Shown piece by piece: positions 7,641-16,297 of a DNA stretch of 64,000 nt; the first letter of the stretch is position 1; each line of letters opens with the position of its first letter. Where the stretch lies: contig JAJDET010000171.1 of NCBI GenBank assembly GCA_029259655.1, positions 1 to 64,000 on the forward strand. Direction: 5' to 3'. The position numbers and the translations under genes were made by a program. The notes under the pieces are model-generated. The model searched no databases, was not told the DNA's origin, and was given only the letters and a program-made list of their open reading frames with translations. Origin of the DNA: Planctomycetota bacterium. Lineage in GTDB: Bacteria; Planctomycetota; UBA1135; GCA-002686595.

Positions 7641-8747
7641 TCACGGCTTCCTGATCTGCTCCTGACCGGATCTCGATAGATCGCGGTGAATGCGCGCGGG
7701 CAGCCCCGGTCCCTCGAAGACGAGCGCCGTGTAGAGCTGCACGGCCACGCACCCGGCGTCGAGCAGCTCCCGGACCTGGAGTGCGGTGTGGATCCCCCCC
7801 ACGCCGATGACGGGGAGCCGACCGGCCGCGGCTTCGAGCACCACGCCGATCTTCCGGCGCGCGAGCGGCCAGAGCGGCCGGCCGCTCATCCCTCCGGCCT
7901 CGTGAGGATCGCGCGAGAGCCCCTCGCGAGAGAGCGTCGTGTTCGTCGCGACGATCCCGGCGATGCCGGCCTCGAGCGAGAGCTCGACGGCTTCCGCGAT
8001 CGCCTCGTCCTCCAGGTCGGGCGCGAGCTTCAGCAGGACGGGCGTCCCACCCGCAGCCCCGACGCAGACGGGCAGGAGCTCCTCGAGCGCGCTCCGCTCC
8101 TGCAGCTCGCGCAGGCCGGGCGTGTTCGGGGACGACACATTGACCGTGAAGTAGTCGGCCAGGCCGCACAACCTCTCGAGCGAGGTCGCGTAGTCGGCCG
8201 AAGCGTCCTCGAGCGGCGTGACCTTGCTCTTGCCGACGTTGACGCCGACCGGAACGTCGGGCCACGCGCCGCGGTCGCGGAGACGCCGTAGGCGCTCGGC
8301 GAGCGCCGCGCTCCCTGCGTTGTTGAACCCCGCACGGTTGACGAGCGCCCCGTCCTCGACGACGCGGAACAGGCGCGGCTTCTCGTTCCCGGGCTGCGCG
8401 TGAGCGGTGACGGTGCCTATCTCGACGAACCCGAACCCGATCTTGCCCCAGAAGGGGATCGCGACGCCGTCTTTGTCGAGACCGGCCGCGAGCCCGACGG
8501 GACCCGCGAACGGAAGCCCGAAGGCCTCGCGCTGCAGGGATTCGTCCGGCCTCGCAGCGGCGAGCGCGCCCCAGAACCAGGGAGCGAACGAGAGCGTCCG
8601 GAGCATGAGCTCGTGGGCGCGGTCGGCCCCGAGCGAGAAGAGCAGTGGACGGGAGAGTCGGTACGCGAGATCCAGCATCCCTCCCGGACTCGCGTCGTCG
8701 ACCTGATCCGGGTGGCACGTGGGGGCGGGCCCGGTCAGATCGGACAT
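7641..8747 (-). CDS. pyrD: Dihydroorotate dehydrogenase (quinone), class 2
   Basis: 368 aa. Oxidises dihydroorotate to orotate in pyrimidine synthesis, passing electrons from FMN to the quinone pool at the inner membrane. Seen: N-terminal helical extension (RLSRPLLFSLGADRAHEL) typical of membrane-associated class 2 enzymes; FMN and substrate motifs GPVGLAAGLDKDG, NRAGFNNAG and NVSSPNTPGLRELQ, with the class 2 serine base; C-terminal VIGVGGIHT and GCVAVQLYTALVFEGPGL. The ATG at 8747 overlaps the 3' end of the acetolactate synthase gene by 13 bp, so the two are probably one transcript. Other pyr genes are not nearby. Confidence 0.95.
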   Translation of the reverse strand: MSDLTGPAPTCHPDQVDDASPGGMLDLAYRLSRPLLFSLGADRAHELMLRTLSFAPWFWGALAAARPDESLQREAFGLPFAGPVGLAAGLDKDGVAIPFWGKIGFGFVEIGTVTAHAQPGNEKPRLFRVVEDGALVNRAGFNNAGSAALAERLRRLRDRGAWPDVPVGVNVGKSKVTPLEDASADYATSLERLCGLADYFTVNVSSPNTPGLRELQERSALEELLPVCVGAAGGTPVLLKLAPDLEDEAIAEAVELSLEAGIAGIVATNTTLSREGLSRDPHEAGGMSGRPLWPLARRKIGVVLEAAAGRLPVIGVGGIHTALQVRELLDAGCVAVQLYTALVFEGPGLPARIHRDLSRSGQEQIRKP

Positions 8748-10384
8748 GCGATGTTGCCGAGCCGCTCGGTCAGCTTCGAGTTCTCCGCGTAGTCGATGGG
8801 CAAGACGACCAGGCTCGGCTCGCCGGAGGCGAACGCGCGCTCGAGCGTCGGAGCGAGGTCCCGGGAGCGGTCGACGAAGTGGCCGTCCCAGCCGAAGGCC
8901 GATGCGAGCTGCATCCAGTCCGGATTCGAGAACGAGAGGTCGACGTGGCGGCCGAACTGGGTCTCTTGCTTCCACTCGATCAGACCGTAGGCCTTGTCCT
9001 CCCACACCATCGCGACGATGGGGATCTTCAACCGCTTCGCCGTCTCCATCTCCTGCACGTTCATGAGGAAGCCCGCGTCCCCGCAGAGCGCCACGACCTT
9101 GCGCTCGGGAAACGCCATCTTCGCCGCCAGTGCGCCGGGCAACGCGAACCCCATGCTGCAGAAACCGTTCGAGATGAGGCAAGTGTTGGGCTCGTCGCAC
9201 TGGTAGTAGCGCGCGACCCACATCTTGTGCGCCCCGACGTCGGAGAGGAGGACGTCGTCCGAGCCCATCACGTGACGCAGGTCCCAGATCGCCTTCTGCG
9301 GCCGGATCTTTCCCTCCGTGTCGTCCTCGGCGTACTCGGAGAAGTCGGCGAGCATCTGCTCGCGAACCGTCTGGTGCTGGTTGATGTCGAAGTGGACGGG
9401 CTCCTTCTCGACGCGCTGGTTCAGCATCCAGAGGCTGTGCGCCAGGTCGCCGGAGACCTCCACGTCGGGGTGGTAGTCCTCGTCCACTTCCGCGGGGAGG
9501 AAGTCGATGTGGACGATCTTGCGCGCGACTCCGTCGCTGTTCCACAGGCGCGGGTGGTACTCGACGAGGTCGTAGCCCAGGCAGATGACGACGTCGGCGG
9601 CCGCCATCGCGCAGGACACGTGGTCCTTGGCCTGCAGGCCGATCGTGAAGAGCGAGTGCGGCGAGCGACGATCGACCGCACCCTTGCCCATGAAGGTGCT
9701 GACCACGGGGATTCCCGTCTGTTCGCTGAACGCGCGCAGCTGTCGGCTGGCGCGCTTCCGGATCGCACCGTTGCCGGCGAGGATGATCGGCCGCTTCGCG
9801 TCGCGGATCACGCCCATCGCGCGGTCCATGACCTTGTCGTCGGGGACCGGGCGCCGCACTCGCTCGACCGGCAGCGGATGTCCCTCGACCGGCATGTCGG
9901 CGATGTCCTCGGCGAGCTCGATGTGGCACGCGCCGGGCTTCTCGGTCTCGGCCAGCTTGAACGCCTTGCGGACGATCTCCGGGACGTTGTTGGGGTTGAT
10001 GACCGGCGTCGCCCACTTCGTGACGGGTCGGAACATCGCCACCACGTCCATGTTCTGGTGGCTCTCCTTGTGCTGGCGCTTGCTGTCGGCCTGGCCGGTG
10101 ATGACCACGAGCGGCGCGCGATCCATGTTCGCGTCCGCGACACCCGTGATCAGGTTCGAGGCCCCGGGCCCGAGCGTTCCCAGGCACACGCCCGACTTGC
10201 CGGTGAGACGCCCGTAGACGTCGGCCATGAACGCGGCTCCCTGCTCGTGACGCGTCAGGACGAACTCGATCGACGAGTCCTCCAGCGCCATCATGAAGTG
10301 GGCGTTCTCCTCGCCGGGGACCCCGAAGATGTGCTCGACGCCCTCGGCCTCCAGGCACTTCACGAACAGCTCGGCTGCGTTCAC
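8735..10384 (-). CDS. Acetolactate synthase large subunit-like TPP enzyme
   Basis: 549 aa. Predicted to condense two pyruvates to 2-acetolactate using thiamine diphosphate. N-terminal pyrimidine-binding domain with the catalytic glutamate in RHEQGAAFMADVYGRLTGK; central domain with IILAGNGAIRKRA; C-terminal pyrophosphate-binding domain with GDAGFLMNVQEMETAKR ending in EDKAYGLIEWKQ. The family's usual GDG...NN signature is thus changed to GDA...ED. No small regulatory subunit gene (ilvN) is adjacent, which fits the single-subunit catabolic (AlsS-like) branch better than IlvB, but a related TPP lyase cannot be excluded. The start is GTG with an AAGGAG site about 6 nt upstream. It overlaps pyrD by 13 bp. 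Confidence 0.85.
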   Translation of the reverse strand: MNAAELFVKCLEAEGVEHIFGVPGEENAHFMMALEDSSIEFVLTRHEQGAAFMADVYGRLTGKSGVCLGTLGPGASNLITGVADANMDRAPLVVITGQADSKRQHKESHQNMDVVAMFRPVTKWATPVINPNNVPEIVRKAFKLAETEKPGACHIELAEDIADMPVEGHPLPVERVRRPVPDDKVMDRAMGVIRDAKRPIILAGNGAIRKRASRQLRAFSEQTGIPVVSTFMGKGAVDRRSPHSLFTIGLQAKDHVSCAMAAADVVICLGYDLVEYHPRLWNSDGVARKIVHIDFLPAEVDEDYHPDVEVSGDLAHSLWMLNQRVEKEPVHFDINQHQTVREQMLADFSEYAEDDTEGKIRPQKAIWDLRHVMGSDDVLLSDVGAHKMWVARYYQCDEPNTCLISNGFCSMGFALPGALAAKMAFPERKVVALCGDAGFLMNVQEMETAKRLKIPIVAMVWEDKAYGLIEWKQETQFGRHVDLSFSNPDWMQLASAFGWDGHFVDRSRDLAPTLERAFASGEPSLVVLPIDYAENSKLTERLGNIACPI

Positions 10385-10525
10385 GGACGCTCCTTCCGGG
10401 GTTCCTGGCCCCTCCGTGGTACTCCTGCTCGCATCCCCGTCGCGAGTCCGACGCGACGGTCGAGAGGATAGCTCCCGGCGTCCGCGATGCGTAAGAGCGG
10501 AGCTCGGAGGCCCCGTCCCGGGTGC

Positions 10526-11530
10526 TCAGTACTGCTTCGCGAGGAAAGCCCGGAGCGGGGCCAGGTGCTCGGAATCCACCATCCCGTTCGACGAGCCGTG
10601 GACGAACTCCCCGTCCTCCGGGGAGTGGGTTTGGTCCTCGTCCCTGGAGAACACGAAGCAGGTGGAGTCCGGATTGACGAGCACCTTCTGCTTCGAGCCG
10701 CGCAGGACTTCGACTTCGGCGGTTCCCTCGGCGACGCAGATGCAGGTCCCTTCGCCCTCCACGATGTCGATCGAGAGGACGGTGCCCGAGACCCGAACCA
10801 CGGCGTCGGGAGTCTCGATGACGAGGTGCCGACCGCTCTCGGACATGACCATCCGGACCCCGCCTCGATCCAGCGCCAGGCTCAGGTCTCCGGCCTCCGT
10901 CGCCCCCTCCCGGGTGAACCGCAGCGTGCTGAACGGAGCCATGGCGAAGCGGGACTCGTCCACCGTCTGGAGCTCGAGGGGCGCGTCCAGCGTGGCCACC
11001 GAGGTGGCGCCGCTGAGTAGCCGGGTGAGCGCCCGGAGGTCGCCTGCAGCAACCTGGGTGTCGTCGACCATCACCTCGGGTCCCGTCGCGAGGACGCGGA
11101 GCCAGGGATCGGGCTCGCGAGGCGCGAACACGATCAGCACGACCGCGGCCGCCGCCGCGAGGAGCCCGACGGTCACCTGCCAGGAGAAGGGGCCCGAGGA
11201 CAGCGTGCGGCTCGCGGGTTCGGGCGACCCGAACTCCGGGGAAACGGCGTCTCCCGACACGAACCGTTGCTTGAGGCTCGCCCGGAACTCGGGGCGGGCT
11301 TCCTCGACGGGAAGGTACTGCAAGGCCTCTTCAAGCATGGATCCGGCCGACTTACGTGACTCTTGCGGACGGCGTGACGCGAAAGCTCCGCCATCGTCGG
11401 CCGAAGTTGCGGGCCCGAACCGAGCACGCACGGACTCCCGGAAAGCGCTGCGTGCCCGCGGCAACGGGCCGAGGACCCGCGCCACCGCGCGCTCGATCTC
11501 CAGGTCGTCGGGGTCGAGCTCGGCCGCCAT
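10526..11530 (-). CDS. FecR-domain membrane protein (probable partner of the upstream ECF sigma factor)
   Basis: 334 aa. Cytoplasmic N-terminus of about 115 residues, one transmembrane helix at about 117-137 (VTVGLLAAAAAVVLIVF), and a beta-rich outer part with FecR-like features: STLRFTREG, then an amphipathic strand series and the VIETPDAVVRVSGTVLSI block. Proteins of this build commonly regulate the ECF sigma factor encoded beside them. The first ATG lies 1 nt after the sigma stop codon, so the pair is an operon. The N-terminal part lacks an obvious zinc anti-sigma motif, so direct sigma binding is only inferred. Confidence 0.8.
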   Translation of the reverse strand: MAAELDPDDLEIERAVARVLGPLPRARSAFRESVRARFGPATSADDGGAFASRRPQESRKSAGSMLEEALQYLPVEEARPEFRASLKQRFVSGDAVSPEFGSPEPASRTLSSGPFSWQVTVGLLAAAAAVVLIVFAPREPDPWLRVLATGPEVMVDDTQVAAGDLRALTRLLSGATSVATLDAPLELQTVDESRFAMAPFSTLRFTREGATEAGDLSLALDRGGVRMVMSESGRHLVIETPDAVVRVSGTVLSIDIVEGEGTCICVAEGTAEVEVLRGSKQKVLVNPDSTCFVFSRDEDQTHSPEDGEFVHGSSNGMVDSEHLAPLRAFLAKQY

Positions 11531-11531
11531 C

Positions 11532-12161
11532 TCAGGTCCCCTCGGAGATCTCTCTCGACAACACGTTTCGCAGGACCTCGAGAGCGCGCGAGTAGCGCTT
11601 GCGGACGGCTACCTCGTTGCGGCCGAGGATCTCGCCGATCGCCTCGAAGGAGAGGCCCTCGTAAGCGCGCAGGAGGACGGTCATGCGCAGACCGTCGGGG
11701 AGCTCCTCCACGACCTCGCGCAGCCGCGCGGAGACCTCCTCGCGCGTGAGGAGCTCCTCGGGCTTCGGCGTCTCCGCCGGCGGGTCGTAGGTCCAGTCGT
11801 CGTCGCCGCGCTCGACGCTCTTCTCCCGCAGGGAGTCCCGGTGCTGCCGCGAGCGCCAGAAGTCGCGCACCTTGTTCGTCGCGATGGTGAAGACCCACGG
11901 GCGCAGGTCCCGCGCCGGGTCGTACTTCGAGAACCCCTGGTACAGGTGCATGAAGATGTCCTGCGTGAGGTCCTCGGCGAGCTCGACGTTCCCGACCAGG
12001 CGGCGAACGTATCCGTAGATGCGGTCGAAGTAGGCCTCGAAGAAGCGCTCCAGAGCCTCGGGATCGCGCTCGACGAGCCTCGCGCGGAGCTCCGTGGGGA
12101 ACTCCGGGTAGGCGCTGGCCTCGGGGACGCCTTCCGAGGTCTTGGGCTCGGCTTCGGTCAT
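11532..12161 (-). CDS. ECF RNA polymerase sigma factor
   Basis: 209 aa, close to the usual ECF length with a 40-residue N-terminal lead. Region 2 carries NVELAEDLTQDIFMHLYQGF and the -10 recognition helix RPWVFTIATNKVRDFWR. Region 4 has the helix-turn-helix YEGLSFEAIGEILGRNEVAV. It directs RNA polymerase to a specific promoter set; the trigger is probably handled by the FecR-like membrane protein encoded 1 nt downstream. The start is supported by a TAGCCT box 9 nt upstream. Confidence 0.93.
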   Translation of the reverse strand: MTEAEPKTSEGVPEASAYPEFPTELRARLVERDPEALERFFEAYFDRIYGYVRRLVGNVELAEDLTQDIFMHLYQGFSKYDPARDLRPWVFTIATNKVRDFWRSRQHRDSLREKSVERGDDDWTYDPPAETPKPEELLTREEVSARLREVVEELPDGLRMTVLLRAYEGLSFEAIGEILGRNEVAVRKRYSRALEVLRNVLSREISEGT

Positions 12162-12170
12162 GGACCGCCC

Positions 12171-12176
12171 AGGCTA
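12171..12176 (-). promoter_or_regulatory. -10-like TAGCCT box, leaderless geometry
   Basis: TAGCCT ends 9 nt before the ATG at 12161 of the ECF sigma gene. It lies in a 91-bp divergent gap with the box at 12239-12244. Confidence 0.45.
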
Positions 12177-12238
12177 GTGTGAGCGATCGGGCGGCGCCAC
12201 CTGAGCCCCTCGACGGCCTCTGCGCAGTGCGCTCCCGG

Positions 12239-12244
12239 TAGGAT
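12239..12244 (+). promoter_or_regulatory. -10-like TAGGAT box, leaderless geometry
   Basis: TAGGAT lies 8 nt before the ATG at 12253. This supports that ATG rather than the internal ATG three codons on. Confidence 0.5.
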
Positions 12245-12252
12245 GTCCCTCG

Positions 12253-13635
12253 ATGGGTGCCATGAAGCTCTTCGTCGTCGCCCTCTGGGCGCTCCCGTTG
12301 CCGCCCCTCACGGACGAGCCCGAGGATGGGCGCCACGCGTTCCCGGAGCTCGGGCTCGAGGTGGACCTCCGCCGCCTGGCCGGCCTCGAGCAGCAAGGCG
12401 AGTCGCGCGGGGACGTGCTGGGCGTCTGGCAGGGAGACCTGGGCGAGTCCGAGGTACGCATCCAGATCAGCGTCGGCCCGCTGGAGTTCGCGGCCGAACC
12501 GGAGGACGTCACCGATTACCTCGTCCCCTTCTCGCTCGACGACCTCGTTCGCTACGGGATCGGCTCCGCCGGCACCAAGCGCTCGCGGAAGCGGGAGGAG
12601 GCACCTCCGAGCGCGGCCTACCTCTGGCCCGGCCCCTTCGGTGCCGTGCCCTACGCATCGATCCGAGCCTCGCAGGTCTCCATCACGAGCGACCGGGTCT
12701 ACGAGTCCTACATCCTCGGCGCCGTGCTCCCGGAGAAGTACTACACGGTCGAAGTCGAGTGTAGGCCGCCCCTGGACGTGGAGATGCGAGGAGTCGTCCA
12801 CGACTTCCTCCGGAACGGGTTCACCTACGAGGGTCCGCTCCGCGATCACCGCTGGACCGACGAGGAGGTGCAGCAGAGGTGGGTCTCGAGCGCGCCGGAC
12901 GAGATGCACGACAAGCTGAAGAAGCCCATCCGCACCGACCACTACATCATCCTGGGGAACTCCTCGGGCGGAAAGCTCTTCGCCAAGAAGATGGAGGAGT
13001 GCTACGACGAGATCCGCAAGGTCTTCCCCTTCGACGAGATACCGGACCGGCGCCTGATGCCGGTCTTCGTCTTCACGACTCCGGACCAGTACTACGACTT
13101 CCTCGTGAAGAACGGCATGCCTCGGGAACGAGCGGAGGAGACCGCAGGTGTCGCCTACGGCGACCTGTACGCGACGTGGTACGCGGCTCCCGGAGACCCG
13201 GTCCACATCCACGAGGCGACGCACCAGATCTTCGGGAACCGACTGCGTCTCCCGGGAGCCGGCTCGTGGTTTCAGGAGGGAGTGGCCGAGTACATGTCGA
13301 CACGCTCGTCGGAGCGTCGCTCCTACGCCAAGGGTCGGGCCAAGCGCCGGACCCAGGTGCCGTTCGATCAGTTCTTCACGCTCGCGTCACTGATTCGCGG
13401 CGGCGGACAGGACGAGAAGAAGGGCGAGGGCGCCCACGACAACTACCTGCAGGCCGCGTCGATCATCGAGTTCGCGCGGGAGAGCCGCTTCGGGAAGGAT
13501 CGCTTCGACCTCTTCCTGCGCGCCGTCGGAATCGTGCCGCGCGGCGACCTGAAGACCATCGAGGAGGTGCTCCTCGAGGTCTACGAGGTGGACGTTGCCG
13601 GTTTCGAGGACGAGTGGGTCGAGTACTGGCGCTGA
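12253..13635 (+). CDS. Secreted HExxH protein (DUF1570-like putative metallopeptidase)
   Basis: 460 aa. A short hydrophobic N-terminus (MKLFVVALWALPLPP) looks like a signal peptide. The key motif is HIHEATHQIF followed about 20 residues later by WFQEGVAEYM: HExxH plus a downstream glutamate in the EGVAEY helix, the gluzincin zinc site seen in DUF1570-type proteins. The first 200 residues form a beta-rich domain I cannot name. Predicted to act outside the cytoplasmic membrane; the substrate is unknown. It is divergent from the ECF/FecR pair and convergent with the SbcC-like gene. Confidence 0.75.
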   Translation: MGAMKLFVVALWALPLPPLTDEPEDGRHAFPELGLEVDLRRLAGLEQQGESRGDVLGVWQGDLGESEVRIQISVGPLEFAAEPEDVTDYLVPFSLDDLVRYGIGSAGTKRSRKREEAPPSAAYLWPGPFGAVPYASIRASQVSITSDRVYESYILGAVLPEKYYTVEVECRPPLDVEMRGVVHDFLRNGFTYEGPLRDHRWTDEEVQQRWVSSAPDEMHDKLKKPIRTDHYIILGNSSGGKLFAKKMEECYDEIRKVFPFDEIPDRRLMPVFVFTTPDQYYDFLVKNGMPRERAEETAGVAYGDLYATWYAAPGDPVHIHEATHQIFGNRLRLPGAGSWFQEGVAEYMSTRSSERRSYAKGRAKRRTQVPFDQFFTLASLIRGGGQDEKKGEGAHDNYLQAASIIEFARESRFGKDRFDLFLRAVGIVPRGDLKTIEEVLLEVYEVDVAGFEDEWVEYWR

Positions 13636-13651
13636 ACAGCAGCCCAACGGG

Positions 13652-16297
13652 CTACAGCCGCACGACCTGCGCGCCGCCGACGTGCAGGTACCGGTCCGGC
13701 ACGCTGGTCAGCAGGATCACCTGCAAGCGTCGTCCCGCCACGGCGAGCACGGCGCCCATCTCGCGCAGGCGTTCCGGATCGGAGTAGCCGAGGGCGTCGT
13801 CGAGGATCAGGGGAACACCCGATCCGTCCTCGGCGACGATCATGGCGCATGCCAGCCTCGTGATGATGCCGATCTGCTCGCGTGTTCCGGTGGAGAGAGA
13901 GTCGAACGGGAGCGTCTGGCCCCCGAGCGTCCGGTTGCGAACGCGCAGATCATCGTCGAGCTCGACCTCGAAGTCGGCCCCGAACACGATTCGCCCCAGA
14001 GACTCGACGCGGTCGGTCAGCGGCTGCACGTACGCAGCGCGAGCCTCCTCGCGCCGCTTGCGCAGCGTGTGGAACAGCATGGCGGCGGCCCGGGCGCGTG
14101 ACTCGAGCCGGTCGAGCTCCGTTGCGAGGTGCAGTCGCTCGGTCTCCGATCGGTCGAAGCGCTCGGCGAGGCCCTCTTCGCTCAGGAGCTTCACGCGCGT
14201 CGCCACCTCCGTGTGCTGTGTCTCCACCTCGCGTAGCTCGCGCCTCACCTTGGCCAGCGCTGCCTCGGCGTTCGCCGCGCGCTCGCGAAGCGCGTCGGGG
14301 GCACGCTTCTCGAGCTCGGCCCGCACGCGCTCGTAGCCGGCTCGGAGCTCCTCTTCGTGCGCGGCGGCCTCGGTGGCGCTGCCCTCGAGATCGGCCTGAT
14401 CGCTGCGACCGTCGACGTCGCCGACCTCCGACTGAGCGGCGTGGACCTCGGAGACGAGGATCTCCGCGCGGGCGCCGAGCCCCCGCCGCCGCGCGGAGAT
14501 CTCCTCGCCGCGGGCCCGCAGTGCCTCGATCCTGGCGTTCGTCGACTCGCGCTGTGAGCGAACGTGTTCGAGGTTCTCCTCCGCGCTGCGCGCCGCCGTC
14601 CGGGCAGTCTCCCGATCGGTCGCATTCCCGCCGCCGGATTCGCGCACATGGAGGAACACGCGCCGGCGGAGCTCTTCTTGCCGCGCCTCGAGCGCCTCGG
14701 TCCAGCCCTCTCCGAGCTCGGTGCGCATGGTGCGATCGCGCTCGGCGACCTTCGCCTCGGCCTGCTGCCTCTGCTTCAGGAGCTCGAGCGCCGTCTCGAG
14801 GTCCTCGACCCCGATCTCCTGGCATGCGGTCATGTAGGTGTTCCGCGCTGAATCGAGCTTGCGTCGCACTTCGGCCAGGTCCTCGCCCGGGCGAACGACG
14901 AGACGCAGGAGACCGGGAACGGCGAGGTCCAGAGGTGCGGTGATTGCGTCCTCACGTACGTCGCCGGCGCGGAGCTGGATGCGCTCGTTCCCGACCTCGA
15001 GCTCGACGTCAGAGATCACCTGGACCTCGAGCGAGGGGCTCTTGGACTGGAGGACGGCTCGAGTGACCAGGAGCTCGTTGTACGCCTCGCGAATCCGGTC
15101 GACGACGTGCGTCGTCACGCGCGAGGTCGCGAGGAGACGCTGGGCATCGGCGGCTTCCGCGCGCGCCTGAGCGATCCTTTCCTTGCGCCTCCCGAGCTCT
15201 TCGAGCTCCTCGCGTTCGCTCCAGTGTTCGAAGTCGACCCGAGCGGCCTCCGCCGCTCCTCGAAGCTCGCCCTCGGCGGCGAGCAGTCGCTGGAGGCTCG
15301 CCTCGGCCTCCAGGAGCTCGGAGCGGATCCGCTCCGTCGAGCGTTCGAGGTCGAGGAGCTCGGCCCCGATCCGGTCGCTCTCCGCCATGAGCTCCGCCAG
15401 GCGCCGGGTTCCCTCCTGTCGACGTGCGACCCGTTCGCGCGACAGGGTCAGGGTTTCGCGCGCCTTCTCCCACCGGAGTCGGAAGCCCTCGGCCTCCTCG
15501 CCGAGCGTCTTGAGGACCTCGAGCTCGCCGTGCCACCGACCGACCTCCTCGGCGAGCTCGACGTCCCGCAGGGCGAGACGCTGCCCCTCCGTGACGAGGT
15601 GCGTGCACCGCAGCACATCCCCATCCAGGGAGCGGCACTTGCCGACGAGCTCGGCGGTTCGCTCCTCCGCCACTTCGAGCGCCGCCCGCATCACACCGAG
15701 CTCGCGGCGCTCACGGCCCGTCGCGGTGTAGTACCGCAGGAACTCCTCCGTGACGGCCTCGAACAGGCTCTCGTTCTCGTCCGACGACGAGCCTCTCAGG
15801 CCGCCCGCCGCATGATCCAGCGCCGCGGCGAGCGAGGTGTTCTGACCGACGTTGGCCTGAGACACGGCCATGCCCTGGTGAATGCGCAGCGCCTTCCACA
15901 AGGCGACGTCGACGGTCTCCTCGAGGATCTGTCGAGCCCGGTCGTGGGCCTCCCTGCCGGTCCAGCTCTCCGGAGCCGGCGCGCGCACCTCGAGCTCCGT
16001 CTTCCTGTCGCGGTGGAACCGCTTGCGATAGGTGAGCACGTACGGACCGGTCTCGAGCTCCAGCTCGATCTCGGTGGCCACGTCGCGCCCGACCGGCTGC
16101 GTCGACAGGACGCGGCGCGCACGCGAGTCGTCCCTGCAGTCGAACAGGATGTCGACGGCCTCGGAGATGCAGGACTTCCCCACCTCGTTCGGCCCCTGGA
16201 CGATCGTCACCTCCTCTTCGCCGGCGAAGACGAGCTCACGCTTGTCGATCCCGCGGTAGTTCGACAGCCGAATCCGCCGGATCCTCACGGCGTGCAC
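13652..16297 (-). CDS. SbcC/YhaN-like ATPase
   Basis: 881 aa. SMC-like layout: N-terminal ATPase half with Walker A GPNEVGKS near residue 36 and IHQGMAVSQ, long coiled coils (heptad-rich Glu/Arg/Leu) across most of the middle, then the C-terminal half with the ABC signature STGTREQ, Walker B PLILDDALGYSD and the H-loop region. With the overlapping nuclease gene it should form a Rad50/Mre11-type complex for processing DNA ends. I saw no Zn-hook CxxC in the middle, which fits the YhaN branch better than true SbcC. The ATG at 16297 overlaps the nuclease gene by 13 bp. Confidence 0.88.
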   Translation of the reverse strand: MHAVRIRRIRLSNYRGIDKRELVFAGEEEVTIVQGPNEVGKSCISEAVDILFDCRDDSRARRVLSTQPVGRDVATEIELELETGPYVLTYRKRFHRDRKTELEVRAPAPESWTGREAHDRARQILEETVDVALWKALRIHQGMAVSQANVGQNTSLAAALDHAAGGLRGSSSDENESLFEAVTEEFLRYYTATGRERRELGVMRAALEVAEERTAELVGKCRSLDGDVLRCTHLVTEGQRLALRDVELAEEVGRWHGELEVLKTLGEEAEGFRLRWEKARETLTLSRERVARRQEGTRRLAELMAESDRIGAELLDLERSTERIRSELLEAEASLQRLLAAEGELRGAAEAARVDFEHWSEREELEELGRRKERIAQARAEAADAQRLLATSRVTTHVVDRIREAYNELLVTRAVLQSKSPSLEVQVISDVELEVGNERIQLRAGDVREDAITAPLDLAVPGLLRLVVRPGEDLAEVRRKLDSARNTYMTACQEIGVEDLETALELLKQRQQAEAKVAERDRTMRTELGEGWTEALEARQEELRRRVFLHVRESGGGNATDRETARTAARSAEENLEHVRSQRESTNARIEALRARGEEISARRRGLGARAEILVSEVHAAQSEVGDVDGRSDQADLEGSATEAAAHEEELRAGYERVRAELEKRAPDALRERAANAEAALAKVRRELREVETQHTEVATRVKLLSEEGLAERFDRSETERLHLATELDRLESRARAAAMLFHTLRKRREEARAAYVQPLTDRVESLGRIVFGADFEVELDDDLRVRNRTLGGQTLPFDSLSTGTREQIGIITRLACAMIVAEDGSGVPLILDDALGYSDPERLREMGAVLAVAGRRLQVILLTSVPDRYLHVGGAQVVRL

